From: JANNYA01 sp031409855
Lineage (GTDB): Bacteria; Pseudomonadota; Gammaproteobacteria; Xanthomonadales; SZUA-5
NCBI GenBank assembly: GCA_031409855.1
Contig: JANNYA010000215.1
Span: forward strand, 15,264-79,263
DNA: 64,000 nucleotides
Direction of reading: 5' to 3'
The notes beneath the pieces were generated by a model. The model had not been told where the DNA came from. It did not search any database and saw nothing but the letters and a program-made list of their open reading frames with translations. Positions 44,423 through 51,785 of the stretch are shown here, piece after piece; the first letter of the stretch is position 1, and each line of letters begins with the position of its first letter. A program made the position numbers and the translations under genes.

Positions 44423-46164
44423 ACCTGATCGAGGCGTACCTGCATTTGCAGGCACCGACGGAATACGTCGGATCTTATTTAGAGTTCTATTCCACGCTCT
44501 ATGGGCTGAAGGCGGGCGAGCAGTTCTTTGGCCTGTTTTGGAATCTCGGGCTGTACAAACTGCCGTTCGCGGTGATCGCGATTGTATGTTTTTGGGAAGG
44601 CGCGATGCGCGGCGGCCATGACGGCGCTTGGCATGCGGTCAAAACGCTCGGCTATCGCTTTGCCGTGATGTATTTTGCGCTGCTGCTGTTTGCTTGGCCA
44701 GCGGGGAAGCTCAGTCTGGGCGAACTCAAATATGCCATCCCTGCGCAGTTTGATACCGCCACCGAGCCGCGCGTCGACATTGGCATCCTCGAAGCCGCCG
44801 CCGCGCAAAGCCACGGCAGTCGCGGCTTTAAGCTGGACAGCGCGCACATGGATATCCGAGTGCCGATCGTGCCGCGCTTGGCGATGATGTTGGGGCATGG
44901 CTTGAGCCGCGCCACCACCAAAGTCTTGCCGGATCAACTGAGCATGCGCTTGCTCGATCAAGGCATGGCGCACCTGAATATTGGCGACCCGACGCTGAAA
45001 AACAACATCATCCAGTTTAATCAGCAGTGCTATATCCCGGCGGTCAATAAGTGGCAAACGTTTTGGTCGGAAACCGGCAAGCCGGGTACCTTGACCACGC
45101 GCGAAGACAAGTGGAAGCTGATCGACGTGGGCTGGCTCGGCTCGCGCATTTTGCTGGAAACCGAAGGGCTGTATCGCCCGTGTGGCGATCCAAAAACCTG
45201 CGGTAGTTCCCTGCAGGCCAGCACGCCCATCACTGGTTTTCCTTACCTGGCCTCGCGCGATGGTGTGCGGCCGAGCTATACCAGTTCCAGCACCACAAAC
45301 CAGTATGGCCGACCGTACTGCGATCAATGGTGGAACGACATCAAAACAAAGATTTATAGCCATATCGAAGGTGCTGACTTGTCGCGCTCGATCACTAAAA
45401 TCATGGGGAATGCAGGCGTAGCGGCGTGGTACGGCGTCACCGCCTTTAGCCCCTACGAGGCCGATGAGCAGCTGGTGCGCTGGGCCTTAGCCAAAAACAA
45501 CGTCGAGGCCTATAGCGATGACTTGGCCTACACCACGGGCAAGGTGAAACATGACGGCGTCGTCAAAGCGATTGCCAATGCAGCCACCGAAGCGATTGCC
45601 TGGACCGGCGAAATCGCTTCGCAACCGTTCGCCAGTGCGGAAACCCTGGTGCTCAATAACATGGCGCAGATTATCCAGTCGTTTGTTTTGCTGTTGCTCT
45701 ATCTTTTGCTGCCGTTTGTGGCGCTGTTTTCTGGCCTCAATATTCGCGTGATGGCGACCTATTGCATCCTGATCTTGAGTGTCATCGGCTGGCAAATGTG
45801 GTGGACGATCGTCATGTGGGCTGACGCGAATTTGCTGATTTCAATGTACCCCGAAGGGCAAATGCTGTCGACGTTTGGTGAAGACTTAGGCTCAAAGCGC
45901 ATCCTGATTGACCGCGTCATCAATGGTGCGGCGCAATATGGGCCTGCGGTGTGGTCGTTTATTTTGACGTTTGCAGGCTATCAGGGCATTGGTGCGCTGG
46001 ATGGTTTGACTAAGCAGATGCAACAGAATGCACAACAGGTAGCCAAACAGGCCGCTCAAAAGGGCTTGCAAGCAGTTCAAATGGCGGTGAACGCGGTGGC
46101 CCCCGGTGCTGCATCACACATTTCTTCTGCCTTCACCGGTTCCTCAGGGAAAAGCAAACGATGA
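44419..46164 (+). CDS. traG: TraG-like conjugation membrane protein
   Basis: 581 residues with four or more membrane helices: one group near the N-terminus and one near residues 415-480 (FVLLLLYLLLPFVALFSGLNIRVMATYC). The N-terminal EAYLHLQAPTEYVGSYLEFYSTLYGL is typical of the TraG_N family needed for pilus assembly and mating-pair stabilisation. It lacks the long periplasmic C-terminal region that gives F TraG its exclusion role, so it is a short form. The gene ends the transfer operon. Confidence 0.88.
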   Translation: MNLIEAYLHLQAPTEYVGSYLEFYSTLYGLKAGEQFFGLFWNLGLYKLPFAVIAIVCFWEGAMRGGHDGAWHAVKTLGYRFAVMYFALLLFAWPAGKLSLGELKYAIPAQFDTATEPRVDIGILEAAAAQSHGSRGFKLDSAHMDIRVPIVPRLAMMLGHGLSRATTKVLPDQLSMRLLDQGMAHLNIGDPTLKNNIIQFNQQCYIPAVNKWQTFWSETGKPGTLTTREDKWKLIDVGWLGSRILLETEGLYRPCGDPKTCGSSLQASTPITGFPYLASRDGVRPSYTSSSTTNQYGRPYCDQWWNDIKTKIYSHIEGADLSRSITKIMGNAGVAAWYGVTAFSPYEADEQLVRWALAKNNVEAYSDDLAYTTGKVKHDGVVKAIANAATEAIAWTGEIASQPFASAETLVLNNMAQIIQSFVLLLLYLLLPFVALFSGLNIRVMATYCILILSVIGWQMWWTIVMWADANLLISMYPEGQMLSTFGEDLGSKRILIDRVINGAAQYGPAVWSFILTFAGYQGIGALDGLTKQMQQNAQQVAKQAAQKGLQAVQMAVNAVAPGAASHISSAFTGSSGKSKR

Positions 46165-46169
46165 GCTTT

Positions 46170-46481
46170 TCAGTCGTCAATATCGGGGACGGAGCGCGCG
46201 TCCTCAACGTCGTACATGAAATACGGGCGATCGTCAGATCCGCCATGATATCCAGCGGTTCGATCATCGGTATCGTCGTCGTAGCCGAGTTTATTGGTGC
46301 GTCTAAAAATCGCAGCCATCAAATACAGAACAGCACCAATAACGGCGGCAATTCCACACAAGACCACCAGCGTCACGGTCAAAGCCGCAAAGCCAGTCTT
46401 GCCCGCCCAATGTGGGTGGGCCAGCGCTTTGTTGCCGAGCGATTGCACGCTTTGGCCCATCGATTTGAGAGTGTTAATCAT
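46170..46481 (-). CDS. DUF3742-like small membrane protein
   Basis: 103 residues starting MINTLKSMGQSVQSL, with a membrane helix (TVTLVVLCGIAAVIGAVLYLM) and a very acidic C-terminus (GYDDDTDDRTAGYHGGSDD, then MYDV). A small protein of this layout on the opposite strand right after traG is usual in PFGI-1-type elements and is known as DUF3742. It ends 5 bases from traG, so the two are convergent. Function unknown; it might be an entry-exclusion or regulatory factor. Confidence 0.65.
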   Translation of the reverse strand: MINTLKSMGQSVQSLGNKALAHPHWAGKTGFAALTVTLVVLCGIAAVIGAVLYLMAAIFRRTNKLGYDDDTDDRTAGYHGGSDDRPYFMYDVEDARSVPDIDD

Positions 46482-46579
46482 GGGTGGCAGTGTACGCCTG
46501 TGCACAGCGGCGTGCGCAAGTGCCTGGGCGGTGCGTTATGAGCGGCGCTAGATCGAAAATAGTTCATTCCGCTCGCCCC

Positions 46580-46894
46580 TTATGCGGCGCGCTTAAGTTT
46601 CGTCGTGAACTTCAACCTAGGCTGCAAGCCTGCACGCGCCGCCAGGCGCACCAACAGATCCAAACTAAACGTATCGATCTTGCCGCGCTTCAGATCCGAC
46701 ACACGGGCTTGCGTCACACCCAGCAATTTCGCGGCAGCGACTTGCGTCAGGCCACTGCCAGCAAGCCATTGCTGCATGTTCATAAGGGCGTCCGAGCGAA
46801 CCGTCAGCTCGGCCGCTTCATCCGCGTCAAACAAATCATAGAAAACACCGCGCGGGTCGCCCGGCGTGCCTACAGCGTGCTTTTCAATCGTCAT
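46580..46894 (-). CDS. higA: HigA-like antitoxin
   Basis: 104 residues with an XRE-type helix-turn-helix at the centre (LTQVAAAKLLGVTQARVSDLKRG), followed by FSLDLLVRLAARAGL. The stop of the toxin gene lies 3 bases upstream, so order is toxin first, as in higBA. It should neutralise the toxin and repress the operon. The family matches the XRE partners of Gp49-like HigB toxins. Confidence 0.88.
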   Translation of the reverse strand: MTIEKHAVGTPGDPRGVFYDLFDADEAAELTVRSDALMNMQQWLAGSGLTQVAAAKLLGVTQARVSDLKRGKIDTFSLDLLVRLAARAGLQPRLKFTTKLKRAA

Positions 46895-46897
46895 GAA

Positions 46898-47215
46898 CTA
46901 GTCCTTTATTTCAAGCAAACGGCTTTGCGCCAAACGCACGTCACTGAGCGACGTTTGTTGAGTCTTCTTCTGAAACGCATGCAGCACATAAACCGCTTCA
47001 GCGCGCTTCGCCAAATAGATAACGCGGAATGCACCGTCGGCTTGGCGAATGCGAATTTCCTCGACACCGCGCCCAATCGTATTCATCGGCTTCCAATCCG
47101 CCGCAGGCCGTCCGACTTGAATTTGCGCCAACTGGTGGCCCGCGTTACGTCGAGCGTCGCTGGGGAAATCAGCCAAGTCTTTCCGGCTGGTGCCAAGCCA
47201 CGTAATCTTTTTCAT
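46898..47215 (-). CDS. higB: HigB/RelE-like toxin (Gp49-like)
   Basis: 105 residues with the pattern of phage-derived Gp49-like HigB toxins: WLGTSRKDLADFPSDARRNAGHQL, MNTIGRGVEEIRIRQADGAFRVIYLAKRAEAVYVLHAFQKKTQQT. The Arg and Lys residues in the latter part are those expected of a ribosome-dependent mRNA nuclease. It is the first gene of the higBA pair, and its own upstream palindrome may be the operator. Confidence 0.88.
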   Translation of the reverse strand: MKKITWLGTSRKDLADFPSDARRNAGHQLAQIQVGRPAADWKPMNTIGRGVEEIRIRQADGAFRVIYLAKRAEAVYVLHAFQKKTQQTSLSDVRLAQSRLLEIKD

Positions 47216-47220
47216 AGCGC

Positions 47221-47246
47221 AATATATGCGGTTTTTTGCATATTTT
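47221..47246. promoter_or_regulatory. Inverted repeat upstream of higB
   Basis: AATATATGC and GCATATTTT are inverse copies apart from one mismatch, separated by 8 bases in an A/T-rich stretch. They begin 6 bases upstream of the higB start. They overlap the expected promoter and are the likely HigA operator. Confidence 0.6.
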
Positions 47247-47292
47247 CAAGGCGCGTTGGGGTGCATACCTCACCGGCATTTGGCGGTGCACC

Positions 47293-47544
47293 ATGAGCCC
47301 GATTATGTGGCCGTTCGTGTTGCTGATCGGCACCGTGCTCGGCTTTTTGGCGTGTGCGCTGATTGTTTGGCGCTTCAGCAAAGTCGCCAAGGACGTGCTG
47401 GTGATTTCAGACTTCCAAGCGCTACAGGCGAAATGCGATGCGTTTGCAGTGGAAGCCTTGAACGCCAACACCGAGCTGGCGCGTTTGCGCGCTGAGATTG
47501 AGAAGCCGACGGATGTTGTGGTGTTGGAGATCACAGCCCCATGA
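47293..47544 (+). CDS. Small membrane protein with coiled coil
   Basis: 83 residues starting MSPIMWPFVLLIGTVLGFLA, with one membrane helix (about 5-26) and a coiled coil (LQAKCDAFAVEALNANTELARLRAEI). The ATG is preceded by GGCGGTG. Its stop overlaps the start of the next gene. It resembles the layout of phage Rz or spanin-like proteins only superficially. Function unknown. Confidence 0.7.
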   Translation: MSPIMWPFVLLIGTVLGFLACALIVWRFSKVAKDVLVISDFQALQAKCDAFAVEALNANTELARLRAEIEKPTDVVVLEITAP

Positions 47545-48455
47545 ATGCGCTTCTGCCACTTAAACGCCGAAAGCGATACGGGCGCGTGACGCCAGAACGG
47601 GTTCCCGTGTGCGACAGCGTGGCAAACCCGCTGGGCCCCTTGATGAATCTTTTGCCGGGCGCATTTTCTGGCCAGGTGAATTCGCCGTTCCCGGTATGTA
47701 GCTTTGATATTGCGATGCAACTCGCTGAACTCCGTCTAGCACTGAACAACGAACCCCTGCACGCGGTGCGTTTTCATGCTGATGCACCCCTCGCTTTTAT
47801 GGACAATTCCGCAGAGGACTTGCTTGAGCCGGCGACGCGGGTTGCCATTGAACTTGACTTTCGCACTTCAAAACGCAGGTTCAAACTGCGCCCCCATTGT
47901 TTCGACGCGCGCCACGAAAAGCGCCACATGCGCATGTTTATGGGCCGATTTGCGCAGCCCACAGAAAGTTTTATTGACTTGGCTTACCTGCTGCAATTGC
48001 TCGATGCGGTGCAGTTGACGCCGGGCATTCGCCGCGAGCTCAATGCGGGTGCGGTGTCGGTGCCTTACGCCATTGCCGCAGATGCCGGCACGCGCTCCTA
48101 TGCCGTCTGCGCGTTCGCGTGCATGCGACGCGCCCTGCGCACCTGGTTGCCGGTTGGTTCCGTGCAGGTCGCTCAAACGCCCACGCGCGTGCGTGCGTCG
48201 CTGCATTCACCCCTTATCAAATTTGAGTTTGACGCCAAGCTGGGCACGGCGACACGTTTGCTAGTCCGCAGGCAAACGCTATGCAGCGCGCTGGCACCGA
48301 GGCTTACTGTCGTCAGCGGGGTCGTTGAAGCCATCGATGCCGAGCGCGTGCTGTCTTACGCCCAATCGCTGGTTAAGCGCTCGCGCCGAGCTGGGCCTTG
48401 GCTGGCGTTTTCGTTCCGCGCTGTTCGCGGCGAGGCAGATTCTTATGGCGCTTGA
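47541..48455 (+). CDS. Unknown protein of ICE accessory region, coupled to small membrane protein
   Basis: 304 residues with no signal peptide or membrane segment; basic, with RRKRYGRV at the N-terminus. A mixed fold with clusters such as LELDF-like and FKLRPHCFDARHEKRHMRMFMG is seen, and many Arg and His residues suggest nucleic-acid or metal contact. I recognise no family. It starts within the stop codon of the upstream membrane gene, so the two are co-translated, and converges on the antitoxin gene. Confidence 0.65.
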   Translation: MNALLPLKRRKRYGRVTPERVPVCDSVANPLGPLMNLLPGAFSGQVNSPFPVCSFDIAMQLAELRLALNNEPLHAVRFHADAPLAFMDNSAEDLLEPATRVAIELDFRTSKRRFKLRPHCFDARHEKRHMRMFMGRFAQPTESFIDLAYLLQLLDAVQLTPGIRRELNAGAVSVPYAIAADAGTRSYAVCAFACMRRALRTWLPVGSVQVAQTPTRVRASLHSPLIKFEFDAKLGTATRLLVRRQTLCSALAPRLTVVSGVVEAIDAERVLSYAQSLVKRSRRAGPWLAFSFRAVRGEADSYGA

Positions 48456-48522
48456 GCATTCCTTGCCAAATCGCGTGTTTCACGTCCTTCCCGTGCTGCT
48501 AAGCCTCCGGTACGCTCACGTG

Positions 48523-48837
48523 TTAGGCCGCCTGCCCAGCAGCATCGGCAACCGAAAACGTAATCTTCAAACCCAGCCCCTTGGCAATGGACTGCACCGT
48601 GGAAAAGCTTGGATTCGCGCCAGGTGCCAAGGTGCGATAAAGCCCAGGTCGACTCATGCCGACCTCACGTGCCAACTCAGCTTTGTTGCGCACGCGTGCA
48701 ATCACGTTCAGCGCATTCAACATCAGTTTTGGGTCGTCATATTCTGCGCACGCTTTCAAATACTCCGCAATTTCGGCTTCGGTGGTCAAATAATCAGCGG
48801 TGTCATAGGGCGCAAATCCCTCGGGCAAATTTTTCAT
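48523..48837 (-). CDS. HI1420/HigA-type antitoxin without its toxin, third gene of the mqsRA operon
   Basis: 104 residues. The pattern LTTEAEIAEYLKACAEYDDP, ALNVIARVRNKAELAREVGMSRPGLYRTL is that of the addiction-module antidote family (TIGR02684-like), usually paired with a phage Gp49-like RelE-type toxin. No such toxin is adjacent. It lies 15 bases after mqsA on the same strand. It may be a leftover antitoxin, or a functional third part that adds control to MqsRA. Confidence 0.85.
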   Translation of the reverse strand: MKNLPEGFAPYDTADYLTTEAEIAEYLKACAEYDDPKLMLNALNVIARVRNKAELAREVGMSRPGLYRTLAPGANPSFSTVQSIAKGLGLKITFSVADAAGQAA

Positions 48838-48852
48838 GATTTTGCGTTAGAG

Positions 48853-49245
48853 CTAAGCGTCAACCGCACGCAATTCTTGGAACAGCTCCGGGCGCTTGTC
48901 CAACATCCGCAACAGCCGCAAAAATGGACCGCTAGGCGTAGTCGCTCCGCGCTCATAGCGCGAGACAGCCAAAGTGCCAACCCCCATTGCTTGCGCCAAT
49001 TCGCGTTGGCTGACGTTGAGCTTGATGCGCACGCGGTGCGTTTCGCTCGCACGTGCGGCTTCAACATAGCGTTCGTGAACTTCTACCCAGCGCCGATAAC
49101 TCCGCGCATCCAATACGAACTCTTCGCAGACCGCGCACACATGCGCTTTCAAACCGCTGATCGATATGGCGAACTCACCCTGTCCGAGAGTCTTATCGAA
49201 CTTTTTAAACGTCATTCCGAGCGTACCGCAGCTAGGGCATTGCAT
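48853..49245 (-). CDS. mqsA: MqsA-like antitoxin
   Basis: 130 residues with the two MqsA domains. A zinc-binding N-terminus has Cys3, Cys6, Cys37 and Cys40 (QCPSCG and CAVCEE). The C-terminal XRE domain (QRELAQAMGVGTLAVSRYERG) matches E. coli MqsA in the SRYE-G and RLLRMLDKRPELFQELR stretches. It should bind and inhibit MqsR and repress the operon. It starts 9 bases after mqsR; order is toxin first, as in E. coli. Confidence 0.92.
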   Translation of the reverse strand: MQCPSCGTLGMTFKKFDKTLGQGEFAISISGLKAHVCAVCEEFVLDARSYRRWVEVHERYVEAARASETHRVRIKLNVSQRELAQAMGVGTLAVSRYERGATTPSGPFLRLLRMLDKRPELFQELRAVDA

Positions 49246-49254
49246 GATTTTTCC

Positions 49255-49563
49255 TTACTTCCTCTTGAATTGAATGACCGGTGGACGCTCGTCGGTGTAA
49301 ACAGTAATTTTGATGTAAACCTCAATGCCGTCGGGCGTCAGGCCAATGTAGACGTCCTGCCAAACCCGATGGTCGGCGTAAGTCGTCATGCTTTTGTAAA
49401 AGCATTTACGCGTCAACGCGCCGACGACCTTACGCATTTGCGTCGGGCTCAACTGCAACTCAAGTCCACCAACCAGCGCCGAACCAGTGAATGGCGTCGA
49501 TTTTGGGTCAGCCAAAACAGCAAACACAGGCGTAAGCGAGTAGTGCGGTGTTCGCTTTTCCAA
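49255..49563 (-). CDS. mqsR: MqsR-like mRNA-cleaving toxin
   Basis: 102 residues starting MEKRTPHYSL, with FYKSMTTYADHRVWQDVY and VYIKITVYTDERPPVIQFK. These lines match E. coli MqsR nearly word for word, including the residues that form the GCU-cleaving active site. It is the first gene of a three-gene operon and its promoter region is shared with the divergent ssb. Confidence 0.93.
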   Translation of the reverse strand: MEKRTPHYSLTPVFAVLADPKSTPFTGSALVGGLELQLSPTQMRKVVGALTRKCFYKSMTTYADHRVWQDVYIGLTPDGIEVYIKITVYTDERPPVIQFKRK

Positions 49564-49580
49564 ACCGTGCCTCCCGCTTT

Positions 49581-49599
49581 TATAGTCCTAACGACTATA
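49581..49599. promoter_or_regulatory. Palindrome between mqsR and ssb
   Basis: TATAGTC-ctaac-GACTATA, a perfect inverted repeat with 7-base arms and 5-base spacer, begins 17 bases upstream of the mqsR start. It is the likely binding site of MqsA (or of the third gene's product) and could also affect the divergent ssb. Confidence 0.6.
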
Positions 49600-49679
49600 C
49601 CAAATGCCAGCCACAAATACATCGAGCAAATTGCTCACGGCATCACTTTCCTTCACCCACCGAAAACCAGGAACCCCTC

Positions 49680-50165
49680 ATGGCACGCGGCATAAACAAA
49701 GTCATTCTCATCGGCACCTGCGGTGCGGATCCAGAAACGCGCTACGGCGCAAATGGCAACGCAATTACGACCTTGCGCTTAGCCACCAATGAATCCTGGA
49801 CCGATAAAGCCACCGGCGAAAAACAAGAACGCACCGAATGGCATCGCGTGAAGCTGTTCGGACGCACCGCCGAAATCGCCAGTGAATACCTGCGCAAAGG
49901 CAAATCGGTCTACATCGAAGGCAAGCTACGCACCGATAAATACACCGATAAAGACGGCATCGAGCGTTACAGCACCGACATTATTGGCGATGAGTTACAG
50001 TTCTTAGGCGGTGCCGATTCAGGGCAAAGCGACGATGCGGCCAGTGCGCGCCTACCTGCTGGACCGCCACGGCCCGCACAGGCTGCGCGGCCTGCAGCAC
50101 GTGCGCAGCCGACGCGCGGTGCAGAACCCCCGTCGCAAGATTTCGATGATGAAATTCCGTTCTAG
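49680..50165 (+). CDS. ssb: Single-stranded DNA-binding protein
   Basis: 161 residues: the OB-fold (ARGINKVILIGTCGADPETR, then TGEKQERTEWHRVKLFGRTAEIA and GKSVYIEGKL) is followed by a Gly/Pro/Ala linker and the acidic tail DFDDEIPF that recruits repair proteins. ICEs carry SSB to coat the transferred strand in the recipient. The ATG giving MARGINK is the correct start; upstream extensions would read into the mqs promoter. Confidence 0.95.
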   Translation: MARGINKVILIGTCGADPETRYGANGNAITTLRLATNESWTDKATGEKQERTEWHRVKLFGRTAEIASEYLRKGKSVYIEGKLRTDKYTDKDGIERYSTDIIGDELQFLGGADSGQSDDAASARLPAGPPRPAQAARPAARAQPTRGAEPPSQDFDDEIPF

Positions 50166-50191
50166 CGATATAACACGCTAAATCTACACGC

Positions 50192-50213
50192 TTTTTTTCG
50201 CCCGGAGACGCGC
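50192..50213 (+). repeat. Leader repeat, copy 1
   Basis: A run of seven T residues followed by CGCCCGGAGACGCGC. GCCCGG and CCGGGC pair as a hairpin extending just past the repeat. It lies 29 bases before the lipoprotein start at 50242. A second copy precedes the next lipoprotein gene. Confidence 0.75.
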
Positions 50214-50241
50214 CGGGCCTAGCCCAATCAAAAGGAAATCC

Positions 50242-50694
50242 ATGAACACCATCCATACCTTGCTGAAACTGTCTCTGCTGGCGCTAGCGCTTAGCGGTTG
50301 TGCCGGGCGCACCGCATCGGTCGCCAAATCTGAAGCCATAAACGTTGCGCCAAGTTCGCCAGCCGTATCGAGTGAAGGCTGCAACCCGATGACCGTGGTG
50401 GCCGCGAATCCGAGACTGTATCAAGCGATGATCGATGGCTGGGTGCCGCCAGCCGCGTACGCGGAACCCTGGTTGATTGATTGCGCCATTGCTATGAATT
50501 TAGATCCGAACGGTGCGCTTGTCCTGAAGGCAGTCCAGACCCAATTGGATGCGCTCAAACTTTTCAGCGGCGAAATTAACGGCAAGCAAAGCGAGCCCTT
50601 GAAAGCAGCGGTACGGGTATTTCAGCGCCAAGCCGGCTTGCGCCAAACCGGATTAGTCAACGCAGCCACGGCGATTGCGCTGGCACAAAAATGA
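50242..50694 (+). CDS. Lipoprotein with peptidoglycan-binding-like C-terminus
   Basis: 150 residues with lipobox LSGC (Cys20) and a C-terminal PG_binding_1-like domain: LDALKLFSGEINGKQSEPLKAAVRVFQRQAGLRQTGLVNAATAIAL. A strong ribosome-binding site (AAAGGA) precedes the ATG. The middle shows CAIAMNLDPNG. An outer-membrane lipoprotein touching the cell wall is expected. The same leader repeat precedes it and the next gene, and both share the C-terminal domain. Confidence 0.8.
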   Translation: MNTIHTLLKLSLLALALSGCAGRTASVAKSEAINVAPSSPAVSSEGCNPMTVVAANPRLYQAMIDGWVPPAAYAEPWLIDCAIAMNLDPNGALVLKAVQTQLDALKLFSGEINGKQSEPLKAAVRVFQRQAGLRQTGLVNAATAIALAQK

Positions 50695-50741
50695 CTAGTC
50701 GAACCGAAATCCCATTTTGACGTAAGTCTTTAATAACGCTC

Positions 50742-50767
50742 GCTTTTTCTTTCGCCCGGAGACGCGC
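50742..50767 (+). repeat. Leader repeat, copy 2
   Basis: CTTTTTCTTT followed by CGCCCGGAGACGCGC, identical to copy 1 over 15 bases and with the same T-rich lead. Further GACGCGCG/CGCGC elements follow. It lies about 54 bases before the second lipoprotein gene. Confidence 0.75.
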
Positions 50768-50820
50768 AGGGACGCGCGCCCGGACTCGCCAAATCTTTGA
50801 TTTAAACCATGGAAAATCGC

Positions 50821-51783
50821 ATGAAAACTACTCGCTCACTGCTTTGGCTGTCCATTTTTACCCTGTTTTTGGGCGGTTGCGAAGGCGTTGTCGTGCGAAA
50901 ATACAGCACGCACGGCCCGAATTCCGAAGTCGTGCCAAGCGCCCCGGACGCGCCCGTTGTGGCTCAACACCAGACCGTCGTCGCCGACTCTCGCTCGTTC
51001 GAGTTCGCGTTATGTACAACGCACGGGATCATGGACGTCGTCGAAGACACTTCGCAAAACTGGTATCAAACACTCACCCTGCAATACCAATTGCCGGCCA
51101 CCACGCCGCTATTGCGTATGCTGATCGAACAATCCGGCTGCTTCAATCACCCTGACCCGGACCGCTCTTACAAACGCTCGGTGTATGGCGCGATGCAAAG
51201 CGAAAGTGATCGCGCCCTCTATGGCGACCTAGGTTCTGACTGGGATATCGACTACACCCTCACGCCGTCGATCAATTTCGCTGCCGGCACCGATGGCAAT
51301 GGCATGCGCAAGCTCGAAACCGCTGCGTTGACGCTGACCGATGCGCGCAGCGGCGCCCAAGTCGCGATCAACCTAGGCGTGGCTGCAGGCAATGACTTTT
51401 CATTCGGCGCGCTGGCACGAGAGCGCGGCATCGTTGATATGGACGCATGGCAAAGCACGCCGGAAGGCGCGGCAATTTCCGGCGCATTTATCGACGCATT
51501 CAATCAGATGCTCATCGTCGCCAGCAAGCATGACTATGAGCGCGCACAGGAGATGGGCCGCCGCACTGGTTTTGTGCGCGATGATGAAGTGCATGCCGTC
51601 CTCATGCCGATCCGCCAGGCGCAAATGCGCCTCGCCGAACTGAAGTTTTATGCGGGCGCGATTGATGGCGTGGCTGGCGTTGGCATGGCAAAAGCGCTCA
51701 GTGCCTTTCAGCGCGCTAAAGGCTTGCGCGTCACCGGCCAGCTGGACTTGGCCAGTTCAGCGGCATTGGCGAAGGGGCAATAG
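50821..51783 (+). CDS. Larger lipoprotein with peptidoglycan-binding-like C-terminus
   Basis: 320 residues with lipobox LGGC (Cys20). The ATG starting MKTTRSLL is chosen since it begins the signal peptide; another ATG lies 4 codons upstream. The middle domain (LIEQSGCFNHPDPDRSYKRS, GSDWDIDYTLTPSINF) is unknown to me. The C-terminus LKFYAGAIDGVAGVGMAKALSAFQRAKGLRVTGQLD is the peptidoglycan-binding fold, as in the preceding protein. Lipid at one end and wall binding at the other suggest a wall-tethering role near the transfer channel (inference). Confidence 0.78.
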   Translation: MKTTRSLLWLSIFTLFLGGCEGVVVRKYSTHGPNSEVVPSAPDAPVVAQHQTVVADSRSFEFALCTTHGIMDVVEDTSQNWYQTLTLQYQLPATTPLLRMLIEQSGCFNHPDPDRSYKRSVYGAMQSESDRALYGDLGSDWDIDYTLTPSINFAAGTDGNGMRKLETAALTLTDARSGAQVAINLGVAAGNDFSFGALARERGIVDMDAWQSTPEGAAISGAFIDAFNQMLIVASKHDYERAQEMGRRTGFVRDDEVHAVLMPIRQAQMRLAELKFYAGAIDGVAGVGMAKALSAFQRAKGLRVTGQLDLASSAALAKGQ

Positions 51784-51785
51784 TC

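Noticed and set aside
46484..47296. 270-codon plus-strand frame over higBA
   Set aside because: Antisense to a well-recognised toxin-antitoxin pair.
48325..49695. 456-codon plus-strand frame over mqsRA and the orphan antitoxin
   Set aside because: It runs antisense through three recognisable genes and its protein has no known feature.
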